The notes under the pieces were generated by a model. It ran no database searches. It was not told the DNA's origin and worked only from the letters and a program-made list of their open reading frames with translations. Shown piece by piece: positions 1-6,171 of a stretch of DNA of 15,427 bases. The position numbers were made by a program, and so were the translations under genes. Origin of the DNA: Erysipelothrix sp. (GTDB lineage Bacteria > Bacillota_I > Bacilli_A > Erysipelotrichales > Erysipelotrichaceae); NCBI GenBank assembly GCA_012520695.1, contig JAAYNU010000097.1, forward strand, positions 1-15,427. Reading direction: 5' to 3'. How positions within the stretch are numbered: the stretch's first letter is position 1; every line of letters begins with the position of its first letter.

Positions 1-251
1 AGGCAAAAGCGAGTGCACTCAAAGAAGTTAAGGAACTTCCACTCATGACCCGTGATGAAATCGATAAAGTATTGCAACTGGCATTCTTGAAATCAAAAGA
101 AATATCGATTCAACTTAATCATCGCGATGAGAACGGGAACTTACTTGATAACCTTGTGGGACCCTTTGAAGGAATGGCCGATGAGGAGTACTTATACTTA
201 GGCGATGCCTCTGTTTCTTGGGATAGTATTAGAAACGTTTCGACACTCTAG
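1..251 (+). CDS. YolD-like protein, 3' end only
   Basis: The reading frame is open from the left edge (first full codon at base 3) to a TAG at 249-251, so this is the last 82 or so residues of a longer gene. An internal ATG at 45 is in frame but has no ribosome binding site, and the frame continues upstream of it, so I treat the gene as truncated by the window. The visible part has a short helical start and then a small beta-rich segment (ISIQLNHRDENGNLLDNLVGP, then LYLGDASVSWDSIRNV) that resembles the C-terminal half of YolD-like proteins. That family is often encoded beside a Y-family DNA polymerase; none is visible here, but it would lie upstream. The family call is from pattern resemblance only. 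Confidence 0.55.
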   Translation, partial: AKASALKEVKELPLMTRDEIDKVLQLAFLKSKEISIQLNHRDENGNLLDNLVGPFEGMADEEYLYLGDASVSWDSIRNVSTL

Positions 252-253
252 AC

Positions 254-281
254 TTGACATAAAATTCTGTTGCGATAAAAT
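254..281 (+). promoter_or_regulatory. sigma-A promoter of htpG
   Basis: A perfect -35 TTGACA (254-259), a 16-base spacer and a -10 TAAAAT (276-281) predict a start near 288. The promoter begins two bases after the stop of the upstream gene, with no terminator between, so some read-through into htpG is possible. The predicted start lies inside the CIRCE operator. Confidence 0.8.
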
Positions 282-285
282 GTTA

Positions 286-312
286 TTAGCACAGTCTATA
301 TAAGAGTGCTAA
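286..312 (+). promoter_or_regulatory. CIRCE operator (HrcA binding site)
   Basis: TTAGCACAG, exactly 9 bases, then GAGTGCTAA. The CIRCE consensus is TTAGCACTC-N9-GAGTGCTAA, so the right arm is perfect and the left arm differs only in its last two bases. It covers the predicted transcription start and ends just before the ribosome binding site of htpG. HrcA bound here should block transcription, and heat stress should relieve it. Confidence 0.88.
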
Positions 313-326
313 AGGGAGGATGTACT

Positions 327-2174
327 ATGGCAAGAAAAAAACAATTTAAAGCAGAATCCAAACAACTTTTGGATTTAATGATTCATTCAATCTATACAAA
401 CAGAGAAATCTTTTTGAGGGAGTTGATTTCCAATGCGTCCGATGCACTGGATAAACTCTATTTTAAAGGACTACAAGATGCAAAAGCTCAAAAAGACAAA
501 GATTCCTTTGTCATCGATTTGAGTGTTGATAAAGACTTAAGACAAATTATCATATCCGATACGGGTATTGGTATGGATGAAAAAGAACTTGAACTAAACC
601 TTGGAACCATTGCTAAAAGTGATTCCAAACAATTTAAAGAAGCACTAGAGGAAGGCGATTCCTCAGTTGATATCATTGGTCAATTTGGTGTTGGTTTCTA
701 CGCTGCCTTTATGGTCAGTTCAAAGGTAGAAGTAATTTCACGCAAAGACGGAGCTTCAGAAGCATTTAAATTCACTTCGAATGGTATTGATGGATTCACC
801 GTTGAAGAAAGTGAGCGCGACACCCAAGGTACAACGATTATTTGTACACTTAAGGAAAGCAGCGAAGAAGAGGACTTTGAAATATTCCTCGACAGTGATC
901 ATTTAAAATCACTCGTTAAAACATATTCAGATTATGTTCGCTTCCCAATTAAATTTGAAGGAGAAACGATTAACTCACAAATTCCATTGTGGAAACGTTC
1001 AAAGAATGATGTAAGTGAAGAAGAACTCGTTCGTTTCTATCAAGAGAAATTTCATGATCACCAAGATCCAATGAAAACAATTCAAATGAGTGTTGAAGGA
1101 ACAACATCATTTGATGCACTTCTTTATATTCCAAATCACATGCCACAAAACTTCTTCACAATGAACTATGAACCAGGACTCCAATTATACTCCCGTGGCG
1201 TATTCATTATGGAGCACAATAAAGATCTAATTCCAGAACACTTTAGATTCGTAAGAGGACTTGTGGACTCACCTGATTTACCGCTTAATATATCACGAGA
1301 AATTCTTCAAGATGATCGTCAAATTAAGATGATTTCAAACAGAATTGAACGCAAGATTAAAGATGAATTAGAGAAAATGAAGAAGAATGATCGTGTTGAA
1401 TACGATATATTCTGGACAAACTTTGGTCTTTCCATTAAGTACGGTGTCTATGCCGACTTTGGAATGCATAAAGACAAACTGAAGAACTTACTTCTGTTTG
1501 AAAGTTCACACGGTGAAGGTTATGTTTCACTGGAGGAATATGTTGAGCGCATGAAAGAAGATCAAAAAGAAATTTACTATATTGCTGGGGAGAGCCGTGC
1601 GAAGTGCATGATGCAACCACAGACAGAATTTGTATTGGGTCAAGGATTCGAGGTCCTTTATCTCAGTGATGAAATTGATGAGTTTGTGATTCAAGTCCTT
1701 CATGAATTTGATTCAAAAACATTTAAATCAATTAACTCAAGTGATCTTGATCTTGTGGATGAAGAAACAAAAACAAAGGTTAAAGAGAAAACAGAGAGCA
1801 GTAAAGATCTCTTAGAAGCATTAAAAGAACTCTTAATTGATAAAGTGGATGATGTCGTATTCTCAAGTACCTTACTCAACCACCCAGTATCACTCGTAAG
1901 TGAAGATGGTTTATCCTTTGAAATGGAAAAGATTTTGAATGCGATGCCAGAAGGACCTGAAGGCATTAAGGCAAAAAGAATACTTGAATTGAATCCAAAT
2001 CACTCAATCGTTGAGAGCTTGGACTTCGCATTCACAAATAAAGATGAACGATTGGAAGCATACGCAAAAACACTGTACGACCAAGCGTGCTTGATTGAAG
2101 GGTTGCCACTGGATAATCCAGTAGAATTCTCACAGCGCATCGCAGAGTTGATGGTAATGAGTTCAAAACACTAG
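327..2174 (+). CDS. htpG: HtpG, bacterial Hsp90 chaperone
   Basis: Cytoplasmic ATP-dependent Hsp90 chaperone of 615 aa, a normal family length. The N-terminal GHKL ATPase domain shows its motifs in order: E32 and N36 in NREIFLRELISNASDAL, D78 in DTGIGM, LGTIAKSDSKQF, the glycine-rich lid GQFGVGFYAAF from G118, and GTTIICTL. The middle domain carries YSRGVFI and PDLPLNISREILQ, with the catalytic-loop arginine typical of the family. The C-terminal dimerisation region is present and the frame is unbroken. The ATG at 327 is chosen because GGGAGGA (314-320) sits six bases upstream. The in-frame GTG at 306 lies inside the CIRCE operator and cannot be the start. The gene is monocistronic, between its own promoter and a terminator, and probably heat-inducible through HrcA. 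Confidence 0.98.
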   Translation: MARKKQFKAESKQLLDLMIHSIYTNREIFLRELISNASDALDKLYFKGLQDAKAQKDKDSFVIDLSVDKDLRQIIISDTGIGMDEKELELNLGTIAKSDSKQFKEALEEGDSSVDIIGQFGVGFYAAFMVSSKVEVISRKDGASEAFKFTSNGIDGFTVEESERDTQGTTIICTLKESSEEEDFEIFLDSDHLKSLVKTYSDYVRFPIKFEGETINSQIPLWKRSKNDVSEEELVRFYQEKFHDHQDPMKTIQMSVEGTTSFDALLYIPNHMPQNFFTMNYEPGLQLYSRGVFIMEHNKDLIPEHFRFVRGLVDSPDLPLNISREILQDDRQIKMISNRIERKIKDELEKMKKNDRVEYDIFWTNFGLSIKYGVYADFGMHKDKLKNLLLFESSHGEGYVSLEEYVERMKEDQKEIYYIAGESRAKCMMQPQTEFVLGQGFEVLYLSDEIDEFVIQVLHEFDSKTFKSINSSDLDLVDEETKTKVKEKTESSKDLLEALKELLIDKVDDVVFSSTLLNHPVSLVSEDGLSFEMEKILNAMPEGPEGIKAKRILELNPNHSIVESLDFAFTNKDERLEAYAKTLYDQACLIEGLPLDNPVEFSQRIAELMVMSSKH

Positions 2175-2198
2175 GAGCACTCGCTCCTTTTTCTTTTA
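2173..2198 (+). terminator. intrinsic terminator of htpG
   Basis: Stem AGGAGC / GCTCCT with loop ACTC (2173-2188), followed by a run rich in T. It begins within the stop codon of htpG. Confidence 0.88.
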
Positions 2199-2203
2199 AT
2201 TTG

Positions 2204-2212
2204 TGATACAAT
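2204..2212 (+). promoter_or_regulatory. extended -10 element upstream of the exonuclease operon
   Basis: TG-A-TACAAT (2204-2212) lies just after the htpG terminator and 23 bases before the next start codon. No good -35 is present, which is common with extended -10 promoters. It would give a short leader. Confidence 0.5.
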
Positions 2213-2235
2213 TAAATTAGAAATTGAGGCATGAA

Positions 2236-2787
2236 ATGAGAAACACAGGTAAAAACTTACTCCAGTTTGTCCCAGACTTTACTGTAATTGATCTTGAAAT
2301 GACAGGTCGCGGTAATGGTGTTGGCGACATCACAGAAATAAGCGGTATTAGATACAGAAATTACGAACCGGTTGAACGATTTACGAAGTTGATTAAAGCG
2401 ACACGAAAAGTTCTTCCTTTTGTCGTAGAAATGACAGGAATCAGTGATGAAATGCTCCTTGGAGCGCCGCGCATTGAAGCGGTCATCAAAGATTTTGTTG
2501 AATTTTTAGGCAATGACATCATCCTTGGTCACAACGTTGATTTTGACCTTGGAATGGTAGACAAAGCATATCGAGAAGTTCATGGTAAGGGATTAAACCA
2601 TAACCATATTGATACACTTCGAATATCACGACTTCTCAATGATGATTCAGAGAACCACAAACTTGAAACACTGTGTAAGTATTTTGATGTTGTGAGGTTA
2701 CTTGGACATCGTGGTATTGAGGATTGTGAACAGACGGCTCAAGTTTATATAAAGATGCGAGATAAATATAATCTTCTCGCAGGATAG
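2236..2787 (+). CDS. DEDDh 3'-5' exonuclease (DnaQ/epsilon-like)
   Basis: A 183-aa stand-alone exonuclease domain of the DnaQ superfamily. All three metal-binding motifs are visible: ExoI VIDLEMTG (D19, E21), ExoII GHNVDFD (D102), and ExoIII HRGIEDCE (H158, D163), which makes it the DEDDh type. It should remove nucleotides from 3' ends of DNA or RNA. Whether it serves as the polymerase III proofreading subunit or a separate nuclease cannot be told, since PolC of Firmicutes carries its own exonuclease domain. The ATG at 2236 is preferred (TGAGG at 2225-2229, six bases away) over the in-frame TTG at 2224. It is first gene of a likely operon: the HAD gene starts 10 bases after the stop. Confidence 0.92.
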   Translation: MRNTGKNLLQFVPDFTVIDLEMTGRGNGVGDITEISGIRYRNYEPVERFTKLIKATRKVLPFVVEMTGISDEMLLGAPRIEAVIKDFVEFLGNDIILGHNVDFDLGMVDKAYREVHGKGLNHNHIDTLRISRLLNDDSENHKLETLCKYFDVVRLLGHRGIEDCEQTAQVYIKMRDKYNLLAG

Positions 2788-2797
2788 GAGAGAAATT

Positions 2798-3349
2798 ATG
2801 AACGTATATGATTTTGATAAGACGATTTATGATGGGGATTCATCAATTGACTTCTACAAATTTAATCTAAAAAGAACTCCTCGTCTCAGCAAACTGTGGT
2901 TTAAACAAGCCGGAGCTGCATTAAAATATAAATTAGGTAAACATGATAAAACAGCAATGAAAACAGAGTTTTATAAATACTTCACTTTAATCGATGATAT
3001 TGATCAAGCTATTGAAGAATTTTGGATTGCTCATAAGCACAAAATCCAACCCTGGTACCTTGAACAAAAACGAAGTGATGACGTTATCGTTTCTGCTTCA
3101 CCTGAATTCTTACTTCAACCAATCTGTAAGGAACTAGGAGTAGCATTAATAGGATCTGTTGTGGATCCACATACTGGAAGAAATCTAAGACCAAATTGCT
3201 ACGGAAGTGAAAAGGTAACTCGATTTAATGAGCACTTTTCAGTAGATGAGATCGAAGAATTCTATTCTGATTCATATTCAGATGATCCACTCGCGCAATT
3301 TGCGAAGAAAAGCTTCTTTGTTGTTAAGGACGAATTAAGACCGTGGTAG
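2798..3349 (+). CDS. HAD-superfamily phosphatase, subfamily IB (SerB/PgpC-like)
   Basis: A 183-aa soluble hydrolase with the HAD motifs: motif I YDFDKTIYDGDSS (D5 nucleophile, D7 acid/base), motif II VIVSASPEF (serine), motif III lysine in GSEKVTRF, and motif IV YSDSYSDDPLAQF with the acidic pair. The alpha-helical insertion between motifs I and II and the SASP and YSDS signatures place it with subfamily IB, which includes phosphoserine phosphatase and phosphatidylglycerophosphatase C. The substrate cannot be decided. The SD (GGAG, 2787-2790) overlaps the stop of the exonuclease gene, so the two are probably cotranscribed. The 3' end overlaps the next gene by seven bases. Confidence 0.85.
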   Translation: MNVYDFDKTIYDGDSSIDFYKFNLKRTPRLSKLWFKQAGAALKYKLGKHDKTAMKTEFYKYFTLIDDIDQAIEEFWIAHKHKIQPWYLEQKRSDDVIVSASPEFLLQPICKELGVALIGSVVDPHTGRNLRPNCYGSEKVTRFNEHFSVDEIEEFYSDSYSDDPLAQFAKKSFFVVKDELRPW

Positions 3350-3813
3350 TCTTTGAATCCGTCGTGAATGATCACCAAAGGGGTCTTGTAGCATCCTTAG
3401 CCAAAGAAATTTGGCACGATGCCTATCAAGACCTTTTGTCTGTGGAACAGAGAGAATACATGATTGAGAAGCTTCAATCGTTTGAAGCCATTAAACATGA
3501 TGGAATGGATTATTTCTTGATTTATTTTGATGAAGTAGTCTGTGGTTATTACGCGATTACAACGGAAGATGAATGCCTTTTAATCTCAAAGATTTATATC
3601 TTAAATAACTTCAGAGGGAAAGGTATTTTATCGAAGATCATTGATAAGTGTAAGAATGAATCTACCCATCAATGCCTACGCCTATACGTAAACAAAGAGA
3701 ACCCTGCCTTGAAGGCATATGAAGCTAAAGGGTTTGAAATCGTTCGCAGTGTTGTGAAGGATATTGGCGAAGGCTATGTAATGGATGATTATTGTATGGA
3801 GTTCGAATTATAA
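3343..3813 (+). CDS. GNAT-family N-acetyltransferase
   Basis: A 156-aa single GNAT domain. The N-terminal helices (residues about 8-48, IWHDAYQDLLSVEQREYMIE) are followed by the central beta strands, motif A ISKIYILNNFRGKGILSKII with the acetyl-CoA-binding R-G-K-G loop, and motif B LYVNKENPALKAYEAKGFE. The acceptor is unknown. The GTG at 3343 lies inside the last codons of the HAD gene (7-base overlap) and has only a distant AAGGA (3326-3330), so translation probably depends on coupling to the HAD gene. A GTG eight codons in, at 3364, is an alternative. It looks like the last gene of the exonuclease-HAD-GNAT operon; I see no terminator before the next promoter. Confidence 0.88.
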   Translation: MVVFESVVNDHQRGLVASLAKEIWHDAYQDLLSVEQREYMIEKLQSFEAIKHDGMDYFLIYFDEVVCGYYAITTEDECLLISKIYILNNFRGKGILSKIIDKCKNESTHQCLRLYVNKENPALKAYEAKGFEIVRSVVKDIGEGYVMDDYCMEFEL

Positions 3814-3816
3814 TAA

Positions 3817-3825
3817 TGTTATAAT
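3817..3825 (+). promoter_or_regulatory. extended -10 promoter of the ROK kinase gene
   Basis: TG-T-TATAAT at 3817-3825, directly after the GNAT stop and 24 bases before the ROK start codon. The -35 region is poor (TGGAGT at 3797-3802), as is usual for extended -10 promoters. Confidence 0.6.
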
Positions 3826-3849
3826 GTTTAAAAAGTGGAGGTAATTTGG

Positions 3850-4731
3850 ATGAAGCGATATTTAGGAATTGACGTGGGCGGAAGTAGTATTAAATATGCA
3901 GTCTATAATCAAGATGGTGTTAAAGAACTTGGTAGCGAAGGATCGCAAGTAACAGTTCGCGATAATTTAGAATTCATACTCAATGAGTTCGCTGAGATTA
4001 TTAATTCAAAAGGAAAACTTGATGGTGTTGGAATCAGTATTCCTGGAGGCATTAATTCTGAAACGGGTGATATCATCGAAGGAGGTGCAATTCGTGTCCT
4101 GGGTGGTATTAATATCGTTGAGGCCATGGAAGGCAGAACACCGTACACAATCGTTGCAGAGAACGATGCAAACTGTGTTGCGCTTGCTGAGAAGTGGATT
4201 GGTGCCGGAGTAGGCGTTAAAAACTTCGTGTGTGTTACCATCGGAACGGGTATTGGTGGTGGTATTGTTCTTAATAATGAATTGTACACAGGATCAAATT
4301 TCTTTGCGGGTGAATTTGGCTATATGATTAATCAAGAGTTTGATGATTTTTCAGATATTCAAATCATGAGTGCGACTTCCGCAACGATTCCTTTCATTAA
4401 GAATGTTGCTGTTGCACTGAATGTACCGGTCTCAACACTGGATGGTAAGAAAGTCTTCGCAATGATTGATGAGGGTAATGCAGTCGTCGTACCAGTATAT
4501 CGAAAATGGATTCGTGCTCTTTCAACAGGAATTTTAAACATTGGATTTGCTCTGGACCCAGAGAAGATTCTCATCGGTGGTGGTGTTTCGGTTGTTCCAC
4601 GATTAATCGTTGATATCAACGAAGAATTGAAACACATCAATCCATACTCAAAGCACTGGTCTGTAGAGGTTTGCCAACAATTTAATGATGCGGGAAGTAT
4701 TGGCGCTGCCTATATTGCTATGAATCAATAA
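3850..4731 (+). CDS. ROK-family sugar kinase without the zinc motif
   Basis: A 293-aa cytoplasmic ATP-dependent sugar kinase. Visible landmarks are the phosphate-1 loop GIDVGGSSIKYAV (from G6), GVGISIPGGIN, catalytic D106 in AENDANCVAL, phosphate-2 VTIGTGIGGGIV, the ROK signature region ending in GEFGYM (154-159), and the adenosine loop ILIGGGVS. Most ROK glucokinases and GlcNAc kinases have GH followed by a CXCGXXGC zinc site here. This protein has Tyr and no cysteine in the following stretch, as in the BglK beta-glucoside kinase branch, so phosphorylation of a beta-glucoside or another hexose are both possible. The ATG at 3850 has GGAGGT (3837-3842) seven bases upstream and is preferred to the GTG at 3835. 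It is a single-gene unit with its own promoter and terminator. Confidence 0.9.
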   Translation: MKRYLGIDVGGSSIKYAVYNQDGVKELGSEGSQVTVRDNLEFILNEFAEIINSKGKLDGVGISIPGGINSETGDIIEGGAIRVLGGINIVEAMEGRTPYTIVAENDANCVALAEKWIGAGVGVKNFVCVTIGTGIGGGIVLNNELYTGSNFFAGEFGYMINQEFDDFSDIQIMSATSATIPFIKNVAVALNVPVSTLDGKKVFAMIDEGNAVVVPVYRKWIRALSTGILNIGFALDPEKILIGGGVSVVPRLIVDINEELKHINPYSKHWSVEVCQQFNDAGSIGAAYIAMNQ

Positions 4732-4751
4732 CGGAGAAATCCGTTTTTTTA
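4730..4751 (+). terminator. intrinsic terminator of the ROK kinase gene
   Basis: Stem AACGGA / TCCGTT with a GAAA tetraloop (4730-4745), running into seven T (4744-4750). It overlaps the stop codon. Confidence 0.9.
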
Positions 4752-4790
4752 TTTTCTATGGTACTATGGAAATATAAAGGAGCGTCAACT

Positions 4791-5139
4791 ATGTAAACAG
4801 AGAGACTATTGTTGAGTTATGCAAAAGCGACTGATGCTAAAACACTATATCCCTTATTTAATTTCTGATTATGTTCAAAAGTTTAATATTGTAAGACCAC
4901 TGACATATCCTGAGTTTCTGAGTGAAATGATGGAGCGCGGAGATATCCATATTGTGATTAAAGATACACATGAAGTCATCAGTGCAAGAGTCTTTACTGG
5001 AAACGAGTCATCCCATAAGTTATTGAAGAAGCTTGGATTTGTGCAAGAAGGCTTTTTGAAACATGCCGCATGTGACTATTATGATGTTATCCATGACTTA
5101 AGTCTTTACGTGAAGTTTAGAAAGCCCACATCAGTTTAG
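4791..5139 (+). pseudogene. decayed GNAT acetyltransferase (RimJ/RimL-like)
   Basis: A good SD (AAGGAG, 4778-4783) leads to an ATG at 4791 whose second codon is TAA. The frame then continues TERLLLSYAKATDAKTLYPLFNF, a typical N-terminus of RimJ/RimL-type acetyltransferases, and ends at a TGA near 4866. The family sequence resumes in another frame (SDYVQKFNIVRPLTYPEFL), which needs a frameshift near 4855-4865. It runs through IVIKDTHEVI straight into ARVFTGNESSHKLLKKLGFVQEG, the C-terminal motif B of the family. The central strands and the acetyl-CoA motif A, about 60 residues, are missing. So there are three lesions: a nonsense codon, a frameshift and an internal deletion. The 106-codon ORF from the ATG at 4819 has no SD and no motif A, and is unlikely to be functional. 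Confidence 0.85.
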
Positions 5140-5151
5140 TGATGTGGGCTT
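5122..5151. terminator. bidirectional terminator between the GNAT pseudogene and the HesB-like gene
   Basis: A perfect 12-base-pair inverted repeat (AAGCCCACATCA / TGATGTGGGCTT) with a six-base loop that contains the stop codon of the pseudogene. It is followed by TGTTTTG on the plus strand and TTTCT on the minus strand. It lies nine bases past the stop of the convergent minus-strand gene, so it serves both directions. Confidence 0.88.
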
Positions 5152-5159
5152 GTTTTGTA

Positions 5160-5450
5160 TTATTGTGACTTCTCTTCATAAATAAACGTGGGTTCATTCA
5201 GTTCTGGATCCATACCAACGGTTAAGTCGATGTCTTGGAAGAACCATTCATCCGTTTTCTCAATGTAAAAATTAACGCCTTGAATTGTGACTACTTTGTA
5301 GGGGTTCGTTGCTGTTTCCTTTGCGATTGCGAAAGAGAAGCCGCTTCGTGTTCCATACACTTTACCAAAAAACTTGATGCTGTCACCTTCTTTGAGCCTA
5401 AGCTCATCAATATACCACTGTGCAGCTTGTGAACTTACTTCAAATGTCAT
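5160..5450 (-). CDS. HesB/IscA-like protein of the YneR type
   Basis: A 96-aa protein matching the HesB/IscA-like fold of B. subtilis YneR-type proteins: WYIDELRLKEGDSIKFFGKVYG near the N-terminus, SGFSFAIAK in the centre, then VNFYIEKTDEWFFQDIDLTVGMDPELNEPTFIY. It has no cysteine at all, so it cannot act as an IscA-type Fe-S scaffold, which needs three conserved cysteines. The role of this cysteine-less branch is not established. The start at 5450 is chosen because GAGGTGA lies just upstream; the in-frame GTG at 5459 lies in that SD region. It is the last gene of the minus-strand group YitT, TIM-barrel, HesB, with a 58-base gap holding a hairpin. Confidence 0.82.
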   Translation of the reverse strand: MTFEVSSQAAQWYIDELRLKEGDSIKFFGKVYGTRSGFSFAIAKETATNPYKVVTIQGVNFYIEKTDEWFFQDIDLTVGMDPELNEPTFIYEEKSQ

Positions 5451-5482
5451 ATATATCACCTCATGTTAGTATCGTATCATAA

Positions 5483-5506
5483 ATGGCTAATGCCTGCATT
5501 GGCCAT
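5483..5506. repeat. imperfect palindrome between the TIM-barrel and HesB-like genes
   Basis: ATGGCTAATGC, two bases, GCATTGGCCAT: an 11-base inverted repeat with one mismatch and a 2-base centre. It lies in the 58-base gap on the minus-strand transcript. No T-run follows on either strand, so it is not a typical terminator. It could be an mRNA processing or stability element, or a protein-binding site. Confidence 0.5.
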
Positions 5507-5508
5507 GC

Positions 5509-6162
5509 TTACTCGCGGTAGCGTTCCATCATATCCTTAAAGAGTTCTGCCGTACTTGGTGGCGTAAATGTGATGGCATTGGCACCTGCCGCAATCGTGC
5601 GGTTAATGCTGTCCTCACTTGGACCCCCAGTTGCGATGATGGGAACATCAGGATATTCAGCGCGTATCTTCGCAACAACTTCAGGAGTTTTACTTGCGGC
5701 AGAGACGTTTAAGATGGTTGCTCCTGCACGCAGTCTTCCAGCGATATCATCGTGATCAGTTGTTACTGTAACGATAATGGGAACTTCTAGTGTTGTTTTG
5801 ATTGCTTTAATAAGTGTGTTTGCTGTTGGGGCGTTTACTACGACTCCCATGGCACCTTGTTGCTCAGCATCAACGGCGAGTCCGATGACTCGAGGACCAC
5901 GTGTTGTGCCGCCGCCTACACCTGAAAAAACAGGAATATCGGATGCGGTGATGATGGAGTGAGTGATGATGGGTTGGGGTGTAAAGGGATAGATCGCAAT
6001 GATTGCGTCCGCATTACAGTTTCGAATGATTGCGACATCAGTTGTGAAGATAAAAGACTTCAACAAACGACCAAAGACCCTGATACCACTTGCCTGAGCA
6101 ATGGCTTCGGGTACGCGAATAATATGTTTTCTTAAGTTACCACTGTATTCTGGAATTATCAT
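5509..6162 (-). CDS. conserved (beta/alpha)8-barrel protein, function unassigned
   Basis: A 217-aa soluble protein with the alternating strand-helix pattern of a TIM barrel. It begins YSGNLRKHIIRVPEAIAQASGIRVFG and has characteristic stretches DVAIIRNCNADAIIAIYPF, PVFSGVGGGTTRGPR, GAMGVVVNAPT, ATILNVSAASKTPEVV and PIIATGGPSEDSINRTIAAGANAITFTPPS. The last, with GG at a strand end followed by a glycine-alanine turn, looks like the phosphate-binding loop of barrels such as HisA, ThiG and NanE. I recall homologues in Firmicutes being labelled simply as hydrolases, without characterised activity. The start is supported by AGGAG six bases upstream; that SD overlaps the stop of the YitT gene, so the two are cotranscribed and probably translationally coupled. 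NanE is the nearest named alternative but is not supported. Confidence 0.72.
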   Translation of the reverse strand: MIIPEYSGNLRKHIIRVPEAIAQASGIRVFGRLLKSFIFTTDVAIIRNCNADAIIAIYPFTPQPIITHSIITASDIPVFSGVGGGTTRGPRVIGLAVDAEQQGAMGVVVNAPTANTLIKAIKTTLEVPIIVTVTTDHDDIAGRLRAGATILNVSAASKTPEVVAKIRAEYPDVPIIATGGPSEDSINRTIAAGANAITFTPPSTAELFKDMMERYRE

Positions 6163-6171
6163 TTGTGTCTC

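Noticed and set aside
306..326. GTG start at 306 for htpG
   Set aside because: It lies inside the CIRCE right arm and has no ribosome binding site. The ATG at 327 has a strong one at the right distance and matches the usual N-terminus.
3909..4289. 126-codon minus-strand ORF opposite the ROK kinase gene, and similar antisense ORFs at 488-676, 10351-10788 and 14160-14624
   Set aside because: They are low-complexity shadows rich in Ser, Pro, Thr and Ile opposite well-supported genes, without SD or family features.
4819..5139. A 106-codon ORF as an intact gene
   Set aside because: It has no SD, and its content is the frameshifted, internally deleted remainder of a GNAT gene whose real SD and ATG lie at 4778-4793.
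5509..6162. NanE (N-acetylmannosamine-6-phosphate epimerase) paired with the ROK kinase at 3850
   Set aside because: The barrel resemblance is only general. The genes are on opposite strands, 1.4 kb apart, and there is no other sialic-acid gene in the window.
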